From: Bactrocera neohumeralis
Taxonomy: Eukaryota; Arthropoda; Insecta; Diptera; Tephritidae
Assembly (NCBI RefSeq): GCF_024586455.1
Contig: NC_065921.1
Span: 49,374,574-49,438,573 of the forward strand
Reading direction: 5' to 3'
Length of the DNA stretch: 64,000 bases
Shown here: piece by piece, positions 1 to 10,364 of the stretch
Layout: every line of letters begins with the position of its first letter
How positions within the stretch are numbered: the stretch's first letter is position 1
The notes under the pieces: generated by a model
Database searches by the model: none
Told to the model about the DNA's origin: nothing
What the model saw: the letters and a program-made list of their open reading frames with translations, nothing else
Made by a program: the position numbers and the translations under genes

Positions 1-145
1 CGTATCGCTCATCTTGGGCGAGCCAACCTCTACTACAACAGGCTATAGGCTCGCTATATCTTTTCACCAACTTCTTAGATCTAAGAAGTCACACTTATCA
101 ATAAAATTTATATAAGCAAGCAGTTTTAAAATAAGTACAATATTT
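1..145. other. Window edge, no gene seen
   Basis: AT-rich sequence before the Helitron helicase fragment. No open frame or repeat boundary could be recognised. It may belong to the same Helitron remnant, but nothing in it shows that. Confidence 0.4.
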
Positions 146-584
146 TTGCCGAAAAATGTCGTTTCTGACCCATTGTGCGGCGCCGTGAATTATCCAGTGG
201 ACAGGCTTGGTATGCCACCGCATCATTTGCGTCTCAAAGTAGGATCGGTCGTTATTATGTTTCGCAATCATCATGCCACAAAACTGTGTAATGGAACCCG
301 ACTTATTGTGACCCACCTATCAAACACAAGGGCAGAATGCTTGATTCTACGAATTCCTTTGAGTTCTAACGATTTCCCATTTCAGTTCAAATGTATTTCG
401 TTTCCAGTGAAAATTGCATGTGAGATGACAATCACCTAAAGATAGTCGCATAGTGTGAGACATAAATTTGGAAATATTATGTTTTTCACACGGCCGTGGC
501 GTGCTAACGAGTTGGAAAACCATCTTTTCTGTACACCGGAAAAGAAACCAAAAAATTTTGTTTATCAAGCTGCGTTACATTGAA
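146..584 (+). pseudogene. Helitron Pif1-like helicase, C-terminal fragment
   Basis: The frame from 146 encodes the end of a Pif1/RecD-type helicase as carried by Helitron rolling-circle transposons. Visible motifs are GMPPHHLRLKVGS, LCNGTRLIVTHLSN and FPFQFKCISFPVKIACEMTI, a typical helicase-C order. After a stop at 437-439 the homology goes on in shifted frames: a segment resembling the VACSRVGKPS motif near 496-525, and a closing NFVYQAALH just before the stop at 582-584. The copy therefore has at least one nonsense and two frameshift changes, and lacks the ATPase half. In an intact Helitron this domain would unwind DNA for rolling-circle transposition and be fused to an upstream HUH nuclease. 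The Rep piece that follows is on the opposite strand, so the two no longer form one gene. Confidence 0.8.
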
Positions 585-634
585 AAAAAAAAAAATTAAA
601 TGATAAATTTAACTTTCTTTTCATTTCAAAACAC

Positions 635-1312
635 ATAATTCCACGACCAATAACCGCCATGTTGCTTCCTTCGGTGACGTAATTACAAACGTATTTTATC
701 GATTACACCAAACTGCAATATTCAACACTGACATGAGTTTTGAATGTGAATTAGACAATAATGGTGAATATAGTACGATCTGTACGTTGTCAACTTCGAT
801 ATTCACTATTCTAAATTGAATGCTGAATGTTCTGCCATTGTCGTCTGGTGAGCGACGCCGATAGAGTGGATATCCATCATTTCTACCGAAGTGGGATTGT
901 GGTCTCCGCAAGGCCCATGAACCATATTGGTTTTCATCACTTCGTATAATACTGGATCTTTCTCTGCATCAGGAATTTCAGCAGAAATGATTTCATCAAT
1001 TTGATCTGGTGTAACCACCATCCACCATCCAAAAAGGAATGTGTGCGTGCGGCAAACCTCTCTTTTGCCACTCAACAGAGTTGCTTCAAGATAAAGTCCA
1101 TCAAACATCGTAACTGTTGTTTGAAAAGTCGTGCTGTGACATCGTGACGATCGCTTGCTGATTGACCGCGATCCATAATTCCGCACGTATGTCACCGCAT
1201 CCTGGGAATATTTCTTGCCTTGCCTTACCTTGGGCTGCCATACGTTGATGGCAAAAAGAACGCCGACCGATATTAGGGCTCTTCGCAATTGATCACTTTG
1301 TGTGAAACACAC
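635..1312 (-). pseudogene. Helitron Rep (HUH nuclease) fragment
   Basis: Read on the minus strand this is the helitron-like N domain. In order: QDAVTYVRNYG, a shifted-frame HDVTARLFKQQLRCLMDFI, the catalytic HUH-type LPHAHI (complement of about 1035-1055), TPDQIDEIISAEIPD, MVHGPCG, then GYPLYRRRSPDDNGRTFSI and IEVDNVQIVLYSPLLS, ending near KYVCNYVTEGSNMAV. The domain nicks and ligates DNA at Helitron ends. Several frameshifts and a stop before the HUH motif make it a pseudogene. It faces the helicase fragment at 146-584 end to end, whereas in an intact element Rep lies upstream of the helicase on the same strand. The inversion must post-date insertion, or two copies are present. No terminal hairpin with a CTRR end was found. 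Confidence 0.8.
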
Positions 1313-2242
1313 GTAAAGTTTTCACTGAAGCAAGCGACCGAAATTGAACGATTCAATAATTTACAAATCAAATTATTGAAAAACAAAACAAACAAAAATT
1401 GAAAAAATTTGTATAGAAAAAATTTACTTTTTAGAATCATCCAATTTTCCGACTTTTCCTCATGAAAAGTATAAGGTATTTTTATTTCTAAACCTTCCCC
1501 GATCCACAACGAACAACCTCTGAAAATGTCATCAAGATTGGTGCAGCCGTTCACTTAGCTTTAGTAACGAACGAACAGTTATTCGTTTGTATGGGAAAAA
1601 GAAAAGAGCTGTTTTTAGGAGTTTTCCAGCAATTATTCGAATTTTTCTTGACGTAAAAACCATCCTTGAACCTCAACGAACCTTTTAAAAATAGAATTGG
1701 CAAAATTGGTCCAGACATCGTTGAGTTAAGCGCTTAGCAACATATTTTGCGATTCATTCATATATATGTATAAGAATAACAAGAACATAATCGGGACATT
1801 GCGGAACCCCTGAAGAGATATAATTTCAATCTGAAAGAGTGTCATTAAATATCAGTCGATGTGTTCTATTATAAAGATAAGAATATAGTCATTGGAAAAA
1901 TCTTGGCTGAAAGCCATGAAGATCAGAAAGAGTCCAAAGACTTACTTCATAGAAATTCAGTTTATATAATCTTATATTCTTATGTTCGATAATGTTTAAA
2001 TTTGTTAGAAGAAGAAGAAAGTAACGGAGATATCGAAAAAGATTTTTGGTCAGTGATGATTGCTTCGAAAAGTTTAAGTATAGCTGAAAGTTGTATGTAC
2101 AATACCCCATCCTGTAATTATACATCCTGCCCACAAAGTATAGGAAATTCTTCATTTTCCCCTCTCATCTCCCGCTTATATGGAAGACAGGTTAATTTTT
2201 TTCCTAGGTTGGTACAACCCCAGAATGGATAAGGCAGGGGGA
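1313..2242. other. No gene; dispersed-repeat traces
   Basis: No coding frame is supported. Two short tracts, about 1525-1560 (attggtgcagccgttcactt) and 1690-1730 (attggtccagacatcgttga), resemble each other and a tract at 33,080-33,130 (aaatcggctcagcagtttag). They look like the ends of an interspersed repeat common in insect genomes. Its class cannot be told from these pieces. Confidence 0.4.
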
Positions 2243-2366
2243 AAAGGAGCTGGGTTCGCTTGGAATCTGCAATTGCCGCTACCTTGCAGAAAGAGGAAAC
2301 GATGGGCGCTGTTGTTAACTCGGATATAACCGCGTAAGCGGTGTCTACTCCAGTAAAGAAGATGAA
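2243..2366 (+). mobile_element. RTE-like LINE, 3' end fragment
   Basis: About 120 bp matching the 3' terminus of the family seen complete to its tail at 7,921-8,580: the shared stretches are gctgttgttaactcgg, cgcgtaagcggtgtctac and the closing aagaagatgaag. It is a strongly 5'-truncated copy, as target-primed reverse transcription often leaves. It abuts a Tc3-like remnant on the other strand. Confidence 0.75.
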
Positions 2367-2369
2367 GAC

Positions 2370-2512
2370 TTACACTTATTATGCAAGAAATTGTTTCTAA
2401 CTTTTCGACAATTCCCAACCTTTTTTGATATTTCTATTACACAATTTTGTAGCTCTTCATAAGTTTCAATTATTGCTTTCTCTTCATTCGGTAGCGAATT
2501 CCCTTTAGTCAT
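2370..2512 (-). pseudogene. Tc3-like transposase N-terminus
   Basis: The frame starts at the ATG ending at 2512 and reads MTKGNSLPNEEKAIIETYEE followed by VIEISKKVGNCRKV. The pattern resembles the first helix-turn-helix of Tc3-type transposases (basic start, EK-x-I-x-x-Y/F, I-S/A-K-K). Only about 45 codons remain before the RTE tail is met. The match is by pattern alone, so this is tentative. Confidence 0.35.
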
Positions 2513-3214
2513 TTTAAAGGAAATATGTAGAGCACTTAATGGATCCTCTCAGTGTGACCCTCCGAAAAATCACTGATTTTCGCGATTTTTGTTTTTAGTG
2601 TTGAAATTAACTTATTGATCCTATTTTTTTTCAATAGATACCTTTATTGCGAATACAAAATAATTATTTTATGTTTATTGACTAGTTAAATAAATTGTTC
2701 AAATGATCCTGTACGATGTCCACGATTGCGGCCGCAATTTTGGTGTAAAACAAAGATTTCAAAATGATAATTAATCTTTAGGAAAGTTGCTATAGCGCTA
2801 GGAATTTTTTTTTTTGTTTTTTTGAAATATGACAAAATGGCGGCGGTTTGAACAAAAAGTATCGAATTTGACCCTTTTTTGACAGTTTTTCGTAGAAAAA
2901 ATTGGAAGATTTCAAAAAAAAAAAAAAATACAAGCTTCCATAGGGCGATAACAAATGACGTTAAAAATGTTCTCTCCAAATTAGAACTAGACATCTTCAA
3001 AACTATCAAAAATTGGAGTCAACAAAGCGACTCTTTCTCACTCTTTCCTTTTCTATAAGAAACGCTGTAGCGACCAAAATAGTAATTTGACTGTCGATTT
3101 AAGATATGAGAGAATGTTTATTACAGTGCATACTATCCGATAATGTAACAAAAAAATCGATTTCTTGTAAATTTCTCTCTGAGACGATCCCTTAAGAAAA
3201 ACACGTTCTTTTAA
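2513..3214. other. No gene; poly-A/T-rich spacer
   Basis: Homopolymer-rich sequence with A and T runs around 2805-2930. Open frames here are phenylalanine/lysine runs with no family resemblance. It could be the decayed end of a MITE, but no terminal repeats were found. Confidence 0.35.
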
Positions 3215-4330
3215 TTTTATGGTGTTAAGATAACTCGCATATTGGCCTATAAATGGTGTATAAAGAGCAACGGATGTTCGAAAATCTTTATATTAGGTAT
3301 GAAGGTCCGATTCAACTAATTTTTAACACACAGTCTGAAAAATGTACAGAATTCGGTTAAAATCGGTCGAGCAAGTCCCGAGATATGTGATTTGTCATAG
3401 AGTAGGGCGTTGCCACGCCCAACTTCGAATTTTGACCCTAGCTCTTTTAAAATCATCTTTTATCACTTCGGGGGCAAAATTTAATGTCTCCGACTAGAGT
3501 TATCGCTATTTTAGAAGTTTTTTAACAGTACCGTTATATGGACAGTTTTTATAATATTTGTTATAGGCGAATTTGGTTCTTATATCTCTAGTGTTCAGGA
3601 GATATATTCATTAAAGCGATTAAAGGGCAAGGTCACAATCACTTTTTTGAAATTTTTATCCCACATTTACCCGTTGCTACTGCGATCCTCTGTGTCAAAT
3701 TATAGTTCTATTCTTAATTTAGCGCTTAGTTATTGCACTTTATAGGTTTTCGTTTAATGGCATTTTGTGGCCGTGGCAGTGGTACGATTACGCCCATCTA
3801 CAAACCAGTCCTCGGCTTTTTACCAAGGAATACGTGTATCAAGTTTAATTAAGATATCTTACTCAACTTACAGCTTGCACAGACAGACATTAGAGCGGGT
3901 TGATTTATAAGCAGCCAAAAAAAAAGAAAAAATCGCGTGTATGGGAAATATTCTACGGATTATTCTGAATAACTTTGCCTAAGATACCATGGATCTAAAA
4001 TCGGTTTCGAGCTAGCGATTTTTAAGATGAATCATATATTCAATATCTCGAAAAATTCAACATCGCTTAAAAAATCGGTAGCGTACTCAATTTAGACCCA
4101 CATTCTCTTGGGCAAAGTTGTTCAGAATTATCCCCAGAACGTTTCCCGCCAATCCGATTTTATAGAAGAAAATTGACCCGCTCTTACAGACAAACTTTCG
4201 GATTTCAACTCGTCTTGTCATCATGATCATTTTTATATATGCTTATTACGCTATATCTATCTGGATTAGTTTTAGGTGATACAAACAGCCGTTGAACAAA
4301 GCAATTATACTCTGTAAAAACATGATGCAA
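3215..4330 (+). repeat. Family D dispersed repeat, copy 1
   Basis: Non-coding repeat recognised by phrases that recur throughout the window: gttcgaaaatctttatattaggtat, ttcccgagatatg-like tracts, gccacgccca, ctgcgatcctctgtgtcaaa, ggttttcgtttaatggc and a closing tagttttaggtgatacaaac. The copy runs from about 3215 to 4330 and is split by the MITE at 3893-4183. It has no long open frame. Confidence 0.7.
3893..4183. mobile_element. PIF/Harbinger-type MITE in family D
   Basis: A 291-bp element starting GAGCGGGTTGATTT and ending AAAATTGACCCGCTC. The two halves are imperfect inverted copies: gaataactttgcctaagata near 3968 matches, inverted, tctcttgggcaaagttgttc near 4111. It is flanked by TTA at 3890-3892 and 4184-4186, the 3-bp TWA duplication usual for PIF/Harbinger elements. 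It interrupts family D copy 1 exactly at its acagacagacat tract. No coding capacity remains. Confidence 0.75.
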
Positions 4331-4639
4331 GAGTTTAAACATTTAATGTATTAAAAATCCGAAGAAAACTGCAAATCGAATTTCTTATGCTAACCGGATG
4401 ACTCAAATATAAAGCACACTTTAAACCACATAATTTTTAAGAAAACTTGTCCATTTACTTTCTTTGAAATATCACACCTGTACCTGTAGATCAAACTGAA
4501 CGGTTTAAGTATATTGGAAAGACGGAAATCATTTTATGGGGTGTATTTGGGGCAGAGAAAGGGTCGGGATGATCAATTTGAACTAAACATGCCAAAATTG
4601 TGAGTTTACAGATAATATCACTAGTGTTGCCAAATCCCG

Positions 4640-5390
4640 ATATATAAAGAACAAGCTACGTTAAATACTCCGTACGTTTCATTAAACTACCGCACATGCC
4701 ATCACCAATCTACATGGAGTAAAGTGAGCCGAACGTTTGAAAATCATAATATTAGTTATATACATACATAGGTGGTAGGTCAAGTTTTCACCCGATTTTA
4801 TCCATTTTAGGCATAAAGAGACACAGTTATTAAGAAAACACGTTTTCTCATTTTCATTGAGGTAACTGATATATTCGGTATAAAGTCGCACAGAAGTTCG
4901 AAAACCTTTGTATTAGGTATATGGGGGCTAGGAAAGATTGACCCTATTCAACCCATTTTCAGGAGAAGATTCTTTATGTTTGAGTAGTTTTGGTTCAATT
5001 TGGGCAGTTTTTGGTCAGAAGGTGGCACCACTCAAAGACATTATTCGAGCAAGTTTTATCTCGTTATATAAATTGGTTATTTATTTTATTCTGGAATCTG
5101 TAGGAATCATAAGGAATATAAAATTATCCAAAAATTGAAATCTGTAAAGTAGCTCCGGTGATATTGTTGATATTATTTCATCAAAAAGTGGCCGGCACCA
5201 CGCCTATGTTCAATTTTGACACCGGCCCCTATAAAGCTCCTTTGTGTCATCATATGTAAAATTTTAAGTCTCTGACGCCTTTTCTTTTCTATTTATCGCA
5301 CTTTAAACAGAATTACGAGTATTACATGGGAAGTAGGCGGCGTTATCATCTGATTTCGCCTATTTTCACACTTAACTTAGTTTAATTATG
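4640..5390 (+). repeat. Family D dispersed repeat, copy 2
   Basis: Shares catggagtaaagtgagc, gttcgaaaacctttgtattagg, ggtggcaccactcaaagaca and the gccggcaccacgcc tract with the other family D copies, in the same order and orientation as copy 1. It is diverged and 3'-incomplete. Confidence 0.65.
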
Positions 5391-5767
5391 TTGCATATTG
5401 TTTATTGCTTTAATGTACATATTAGGTCAATAGGTCATCATATATTTATTTACATCTTAACCTAAGTAAATATATTTGTTTTGTTGATTGTTGAGTGCAC
5501 GCGTGTTGCCTGTATGTAAATGCATATGTGTTTATTTATGTTTGGATTTATGCGTATTACATATGTCTTATCTTATATTAAATAATATACTTAATATGTA
5601 GAAAATAAAAAACTAACTGACACACCCCTATTATGCTGTAATAAAAGACCTATCAGAGGGTCAATGGCAATTAACTTTGTTCTAAGAATGACTAGCCTAC
5701 TGGGAATAAATTGGGGTACTCACAACGTGTAATAAAGCATCGTAAAATCATAAGATCATAAATTTGT
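5391..5767. other. No gene seen
   Basis: AT-rich spacer with CATATG/GTATGTAAATG-type simple sequence. No supported coding or repeat boundary. Confidence 0.4.
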
Positions 5768-5892
5768 ATACTAGTTTAAAAAATTTGCTGTTGGATTGCA
5801 AACTAAAATAAGTTTTCGCAAATACAACTCTGAACGCTATGTTTTCGGATAGTTATAACTTATAACTTTATGAGACTATGTGAAACCCCTAA
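5768..5892 (-). mobile_element. Tc1-like element, terminal fragment
   Basis: The tract from gtatactagtttaaaaaatt to actttatgagactatgtgaaa is the reverse complement of about 61,940-62,066, which lies just after the Tc1-like transposase stop there. Shared markers are cgctatgttttcgga, gttataacttataacttta and tgttggattgca. It is therefore the transposase-side end of a second copy whose coding part is missing. Confidence 0.65.
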
Positions 5893-5924
5893 ATGTGTCC
5901 ACCAATTAAAATGAATAATATCTT

Positions 5925-6088
5925 AGTACCACAAGCAAATGATGTAACTTATCTAGGTATTCACTTCGTTAGAAGGCTCATATAGATAGAACATATATCC
6001 AGCAAAACAACTAGCTTGAAAATAAATTTTAAATAAATATTCTAAACTTAGCATTGACAACAAATTTCTGCTATATAATGCGGTTGTA
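5925..6088 (+). pseudogene. Jockey-like LINE RT fragment
   Basis: Two short stretches resemble the thumb region of jockey-clade reverse transcriptases: LVPQANDVTYLGIHF from about 5929 and LSIDNKFLLYNAVV from about 6048, with stops and frameshifts between. In intact relatives this region follows the polymerase palm. Only about 160 bp are left before the RTE copy begins. Confidence 0.5.
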
Positions 6089-7920
6089 ATTGCCTACTCA
6101 GTCCGAAGTAACACCTGTTGGCAAGAGTTATTCTGCGTTGGATTTCTAGGCTGACATTGTTGGTGTTGTTTACGCTGGTTCCAAGATAGACGAAATTATC
6201 AACAACTTCAAAGTTATGACTGTCAACAGTGACGCGAGTGCGACGACTGTTTGTTTGATGAAAGGAGATATTTCGTCTTGCCTTCGTTCACTGCCAGACC
6301 CATTTCTTTTGCTTCCTTGTCCAGCCTGGAGAAAGCAGAACTAACGGCTGGGGGTGTTGAGGCCGATGATATCAATATCATCGGCATACGCCAGCAGCTG
6401 TTCACTCTTATAGAAAATGGTACCTTCTCTATTTAGTTCTGCGGCTCGAACTATTTTCTCCAGAAGCAGCCGTATTAGTTTTGCGGGGATACCAAATTCA
6501 GACATCGCGGCATAAAGGCAGCTCCTATTCGTGCTGTCGAAAGCAGCTTTGAAATCGACGAAGAGGTGGTGTGTGTCGATTCTCCTTTCACGGGTCTTTT
6601 CCAAGATTTGGCGCATGGTGAATATCTGGTCGGTTGTTGATTTTCCAGGTCTGAAGCCACACTGATAAGGTCCAATCAGTTTGTTGACGGTGGGCTTTAA
6701 TCTTTCACACAATACGCTCGATAGAACCTTATACGCGATGTTGAGGAGGCTAATTGGCCCACTCCTTTTTTATGGTAGCATTGGCGCAGATTGTGGGGTC
6801 TCCTTTTTTATGGATTGGGCATAGCACACTTAAATTCCAATCGTTGGGCATGCTTTCGTCCGACCATATTTTACAAAGAAGCTGATGCATGCTCCTTATC
6901 AGTTCTTCGCCGCTCGTGTTTGAATAGCTCGGCCGGCAATCCGTCGGCCCCTGCCGCTTTTTGTTCTTCAGGCGGGCGATTGCTATTCGAACTTCTTCAC
7001 GGTCGGGCAATGGAACGTCTGCTCCATCGTCATCGAATGGGGAATCGGGTTCGCCTTCTCCTGGCGTTGTGCGTTCACTGCCATTCAGCAGGCTGGAGAA
7101 GTCTTCCCTCCATAATTTAAGTATGCTCTGGGTATCGGTGACTAGATCAGCTTTTGGGGTTCTACAAGAGTATGCTCCGGTCTTGAAACCTTCTGTAAGC
7201 CGCCGCATTTTTTCGTAGAATTTTCGAGCATTACCCCTGTCGGCCAGCTTATCAAGCTCTTCGTACTCACGCATTTCAGCCTCTTTCTTTTTCTGTCTAC
7301 AAATGCGTCTCGCTTCCCTTTTCAACTCTCGGTATCTATCCCATCCCGCACGTGTTGTGGTCGATCGTAACGTTCCGAAAACCAATGGTTTCGGTTGCAG
7401 CTGTACGTAAGGAGTTTGAAATGCCGTCCCACAGTTCCCTTATACCGGGTTGTTGACGAGTGCTCTTAAAGAGCAGGAGTGCAAGCCGAGTAGAAAATCG
7501 TTAGGCTGTCTGTTGTGATTTCAGCTTCTCGTCGTCAAACCTTCCTTGTGTTTGTTGGCGCGTGTTTTTTGCTGCACAGAGGCGGGTGCGAATCTTAGCT
7601 GCAACAAGATAGTGGTCCGAGTCGATGTTAGGACCTCGGAGCGCACGCACATCTAAAACACTGGAGACGTGTCTTCCGTCTATCACAACATGATCGATCT
7701 GGTTGGCAGTTTTTTGATCCGGAGACAGCCAGGTAGCTTGATGAATTTTTTTATGCTGGAATCTAATACTACAGATAACCATATTTCGGGCCCCGGCGAA
7801 GTCGATCAGCCTCAACCCATTTGGGGATGTTTCGTCGTGGAGGCTGAATGTACCGAAGGTAGTGCCAAAGATACCTTCTTTACCCACCCTGGCGTTAAAA
7901 ACTCGCGACAAGGCTTCTAT
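6089..7920 (-). pseudogene. RTE-like LINE, inverted 5' part (EN-RT)
   Basis: The minus strand encodes, from 7920 down: the end of an AP-type endonuclease (FNARVGKEGIFGTTFG, GLRLIDFAGARNMVI, NQIDHVVIDGRHVSS, GPNIDSDHYLVAAKIRTR), a basic linker (YRELKREARRICRQKKKEAE), and the reverse transcriptase (CPIHKKGDPT, YQCGFRPGKSTTDQIFTMRQ, HHLFVDFKAAFDSTNR, LLAYADDIDIIG with the catalytic ADD). It then reaches VNEGKTKYLLSS and NRCYFGL at 6089. Frames are broken several times, and the palm segment between EFGIPAKLIRL and LLEKIVRAA is deleted. EN nicks target DNA and RT copies the RNA into it. The family fits the RTE/BovB group (endonuclease of the type annotated as craniofacial development protein 2-like, short-repeat tail). 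The clade call is by motif recall. Confidence 0.8.
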
Positions 7921-8580
7921 ATCACTGTTGACAGTCATAATTTTGAAGTCGTAGATATTTTTTTCTATCTTGGAACCAGTATCAACAAAAACAATAATGT
8001 CAGCCTGGAAATCCAACGCAGGATAACTCTTGCCAACAGGTGCTACTTCGGACTGAGTATGCAATTGGGAAACTAAGTCCTCTCTCGACGAACAAAAGCC
8101 AAACTCTATAAGTCACTCATAATTCCCGTCCTGCTATATGGTGCAGAGTCTTGGACGATGTCAACAACGGATGAGTCGACGTTGCGAGTTTTCGAGAGAA
8201 AAGTTCTGCGAAAGATTTATGGTCCTTTGCGCGTTAGCCACGGCGAATACCGCATTCGATGGAACGATGAGCTGTACGAGATATACGACGACATCGACAT
8301 AGTTCAGCGAATTAGAAGACAGCGGCTACGCTGGCTAGGTCATGTTGTCCGGATGGACGAAAACACTCCAGCTCTGAAAGTATTCGACGCAGTACCCGCT
8401 GGGGGAAGCAGAGGAAGAGGAAGACCTCCACTCCGTTGGAAGGACCAAGTTGAGAAGGACCTGGCTTCGCTTGGATTATCCAATTGGTGCCACGTAGCGA
8501 AAAGAAGAAACGACTGGCGCGCTGTTGTTAACTCGGCTATAATCGCGTAAGCGGTGTCTACGCCAATTAAGAAGAAGAAG
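7921..8580 (+). pseudogene. RTE-like LINE, 3' part with AAG tail
   Basis: This piece continues the same protein on the plus strand, from VDSHNFEVVD through NRCYFGL, a stop after the MQLGN at 8072, then LYKSLIIPVLLYGAESW, FERKVLRKIYGPLRV, GEYRIRWNDELYEIYDD, RQRLRWLGHVVRMDENTP, RGRGRPPLRWKDQVEKDL and WRAVVNSAIIA, ending at a stop about 8550. The element closes with caattaagaagaagaagaa. Its first 150 bp repeat, inverted and roughly 10-15% diverged by eye, the last 150 bp of the neighbouring minus-strand piece. The pair has the layout of a 5'-inverted LINE insertion. Confidence 0.8.
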
Positions 8581-9489
8581 AATGCGGTTATAAAGCCAAT
8601 TTGAATGTATGGCATTCAAGTGTGGTAACCTAGTATTTACAAAGATCTTGGTATTCCTATGATAAAGAAGGAAGTAGAGAAAAGCTGAATGAACTTACAC
8701 TCCGGGAGCAACCAAATCCATTAGTTCGCTTGAAAAGAGATCTACCAGCCTTTTAAAAGAGCAATATATTAGCAAAAAGGCTCAATCACAATTTTGAGCT
8801 TATACAAACATGAATATAGATAAACAAGTGCAGAATGTAGCTTATACAATAATAAAATCTTTTAAATTAAACTACAGTAACACATTTTAATATTAAACAT
8901 GTTGCAATTTCTACATTTGTTTGCAGCGTTTGTGGTTTTTGCACTCATACTGCAGCTACGGTGGACAGTGTCTGGTCGTCGCCAGCTTGTTACGATTAAA
9001 AGTACACCATTATCATAACCTAAAATGCTTGAAATAAAAAAAAGAATGCAAGAAAAATTGCAGCCGAGCAAATTTATTTAGGTTTATTTTATACACAAAT
9101 TACTAACTCTCATGTGTGGATGTAGAAGAGACAAATGTCTGTTAAATTTATTATCGCTTTTATTGGTAACAATGAACGCGTCCACCATCACAGGGAATTT
9201 TCACATAGTGTTTTCGCTTTCTTTCAGAATGAATTTGAGTGAATTTGTCACTCAAATTAAAGCTTAAAAGCAAGCATCAACTTCTGCTAGCTGCATAGGT
9301 TTAGCGGCATTCTTTTGTTTTATATGTGTTTTTTTTTGCAATACCTATCAAACGGTTAATTCTCCTGAGGGTAACATTCAGTTTTAGTACCATACAAACG
9401 AAACTAATAAAATCAGCCAAATACTCGTATGTATACTAGAATCCAAATATTTGGCATTGTGGTAGTTGAAAAGTTATAGTCCGTTATCG
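8581..9489. other. No gene seen
   Basis: AT-rich spacer. The longest frame (8862-9071, minus) has no family resemblance and no supporting context. A short cysteine-rich tract in it may be chance. Confidence 0.4.
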
Positions 9490-10300
9490 ACAAGTTTTTG
9501 GCAAAAAGATAAAATATGTAAAAAGCACTACATGCGCCAGTGAAACAATCAGATGGAATTTAAAGTTACTTAATAGTTGTCCGATTTCACTCATTTTCAC
9601 AGTGTGTAATATTTAGGAATAGTTTTGTAAAGTCACCTACCCAATTCGGTTAAATTAATTGGGTAGTTCCAGAGATATAGGATTTCATCGAAGTCCATGG
9701 TTCGATTTTTCCACCTTCTCCTGTAAAAGTCTTCGCCGCTATCTATGTTGTGAAGCTTAATGCTTGTGGCGCATTTATTGAGTGAGTTATCGCATTTCAG
9801 CAGTTTTCAACACAACAGTTATACGGGGAGCGATCCCTATATTACAGGTTTATATCCAAAATTAGTGCTTAACATGTTTTCGTTTAATGGCGTTATGTGG
9901 GTATCATGAGGTGGCCTACTTTAAGCGCACTACTGGGGTAAAGCTATCTTCACACATTGGTTGGTGCTTGATTTGTATATTGGAAATTGAAAGAATCAGA
10001 TGGGATTTAAAATTGGATTGTATGAGAAACAGGAGTGGTTGTAGTTCGATTTCGCACTGGAATGTAGGCATTTCAAGTAAGTTTATATTTAAAATTGGTC
10101 GACATTGGTCTGATATTGCTTTTAACCGAAATATAGGCAGTGTCACGCTAATCGTTCAGTTTTATCCCTAGCTCCTATAAGCGTCGTTATATTTATGGCG
10201 CTTTTAGTATATATCTATATCGATTAGTTTTAGGTGATGTAAAAAGCCGTTAGGTGAAAAAACTATTTTAATCAGTAGCAATATGTATATAGTAAGAGTA
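9490..10300 (+). repeat. Family D dispersed repeat, copy 3
   Basis: Recognised by gaaacaatcagatggaattt, aattgggtagttccagagat, ggttttcgtttaatggc-like cgtttaatggcgttatgtgg, gtgtcacgctaatcg and tagttttaggtgatgtaaaa near the end. It looks internally rearranged: the block with aaagaatcagatgggattta occurs twice. No coding frame. Confidence 0.6.
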
Positions 10301-10364
10301 AAAATTCCACTTAGTTATATTGTCTATAAGTTATGCTGAATAATTTATATCAATTAAACGCGAT

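Noticed and set aside
2686..3009. 107-codon frame with Phe/Lys runs
   Set aside because: Created by poly-T and poly-A tracts on the opposite strand. No domain.
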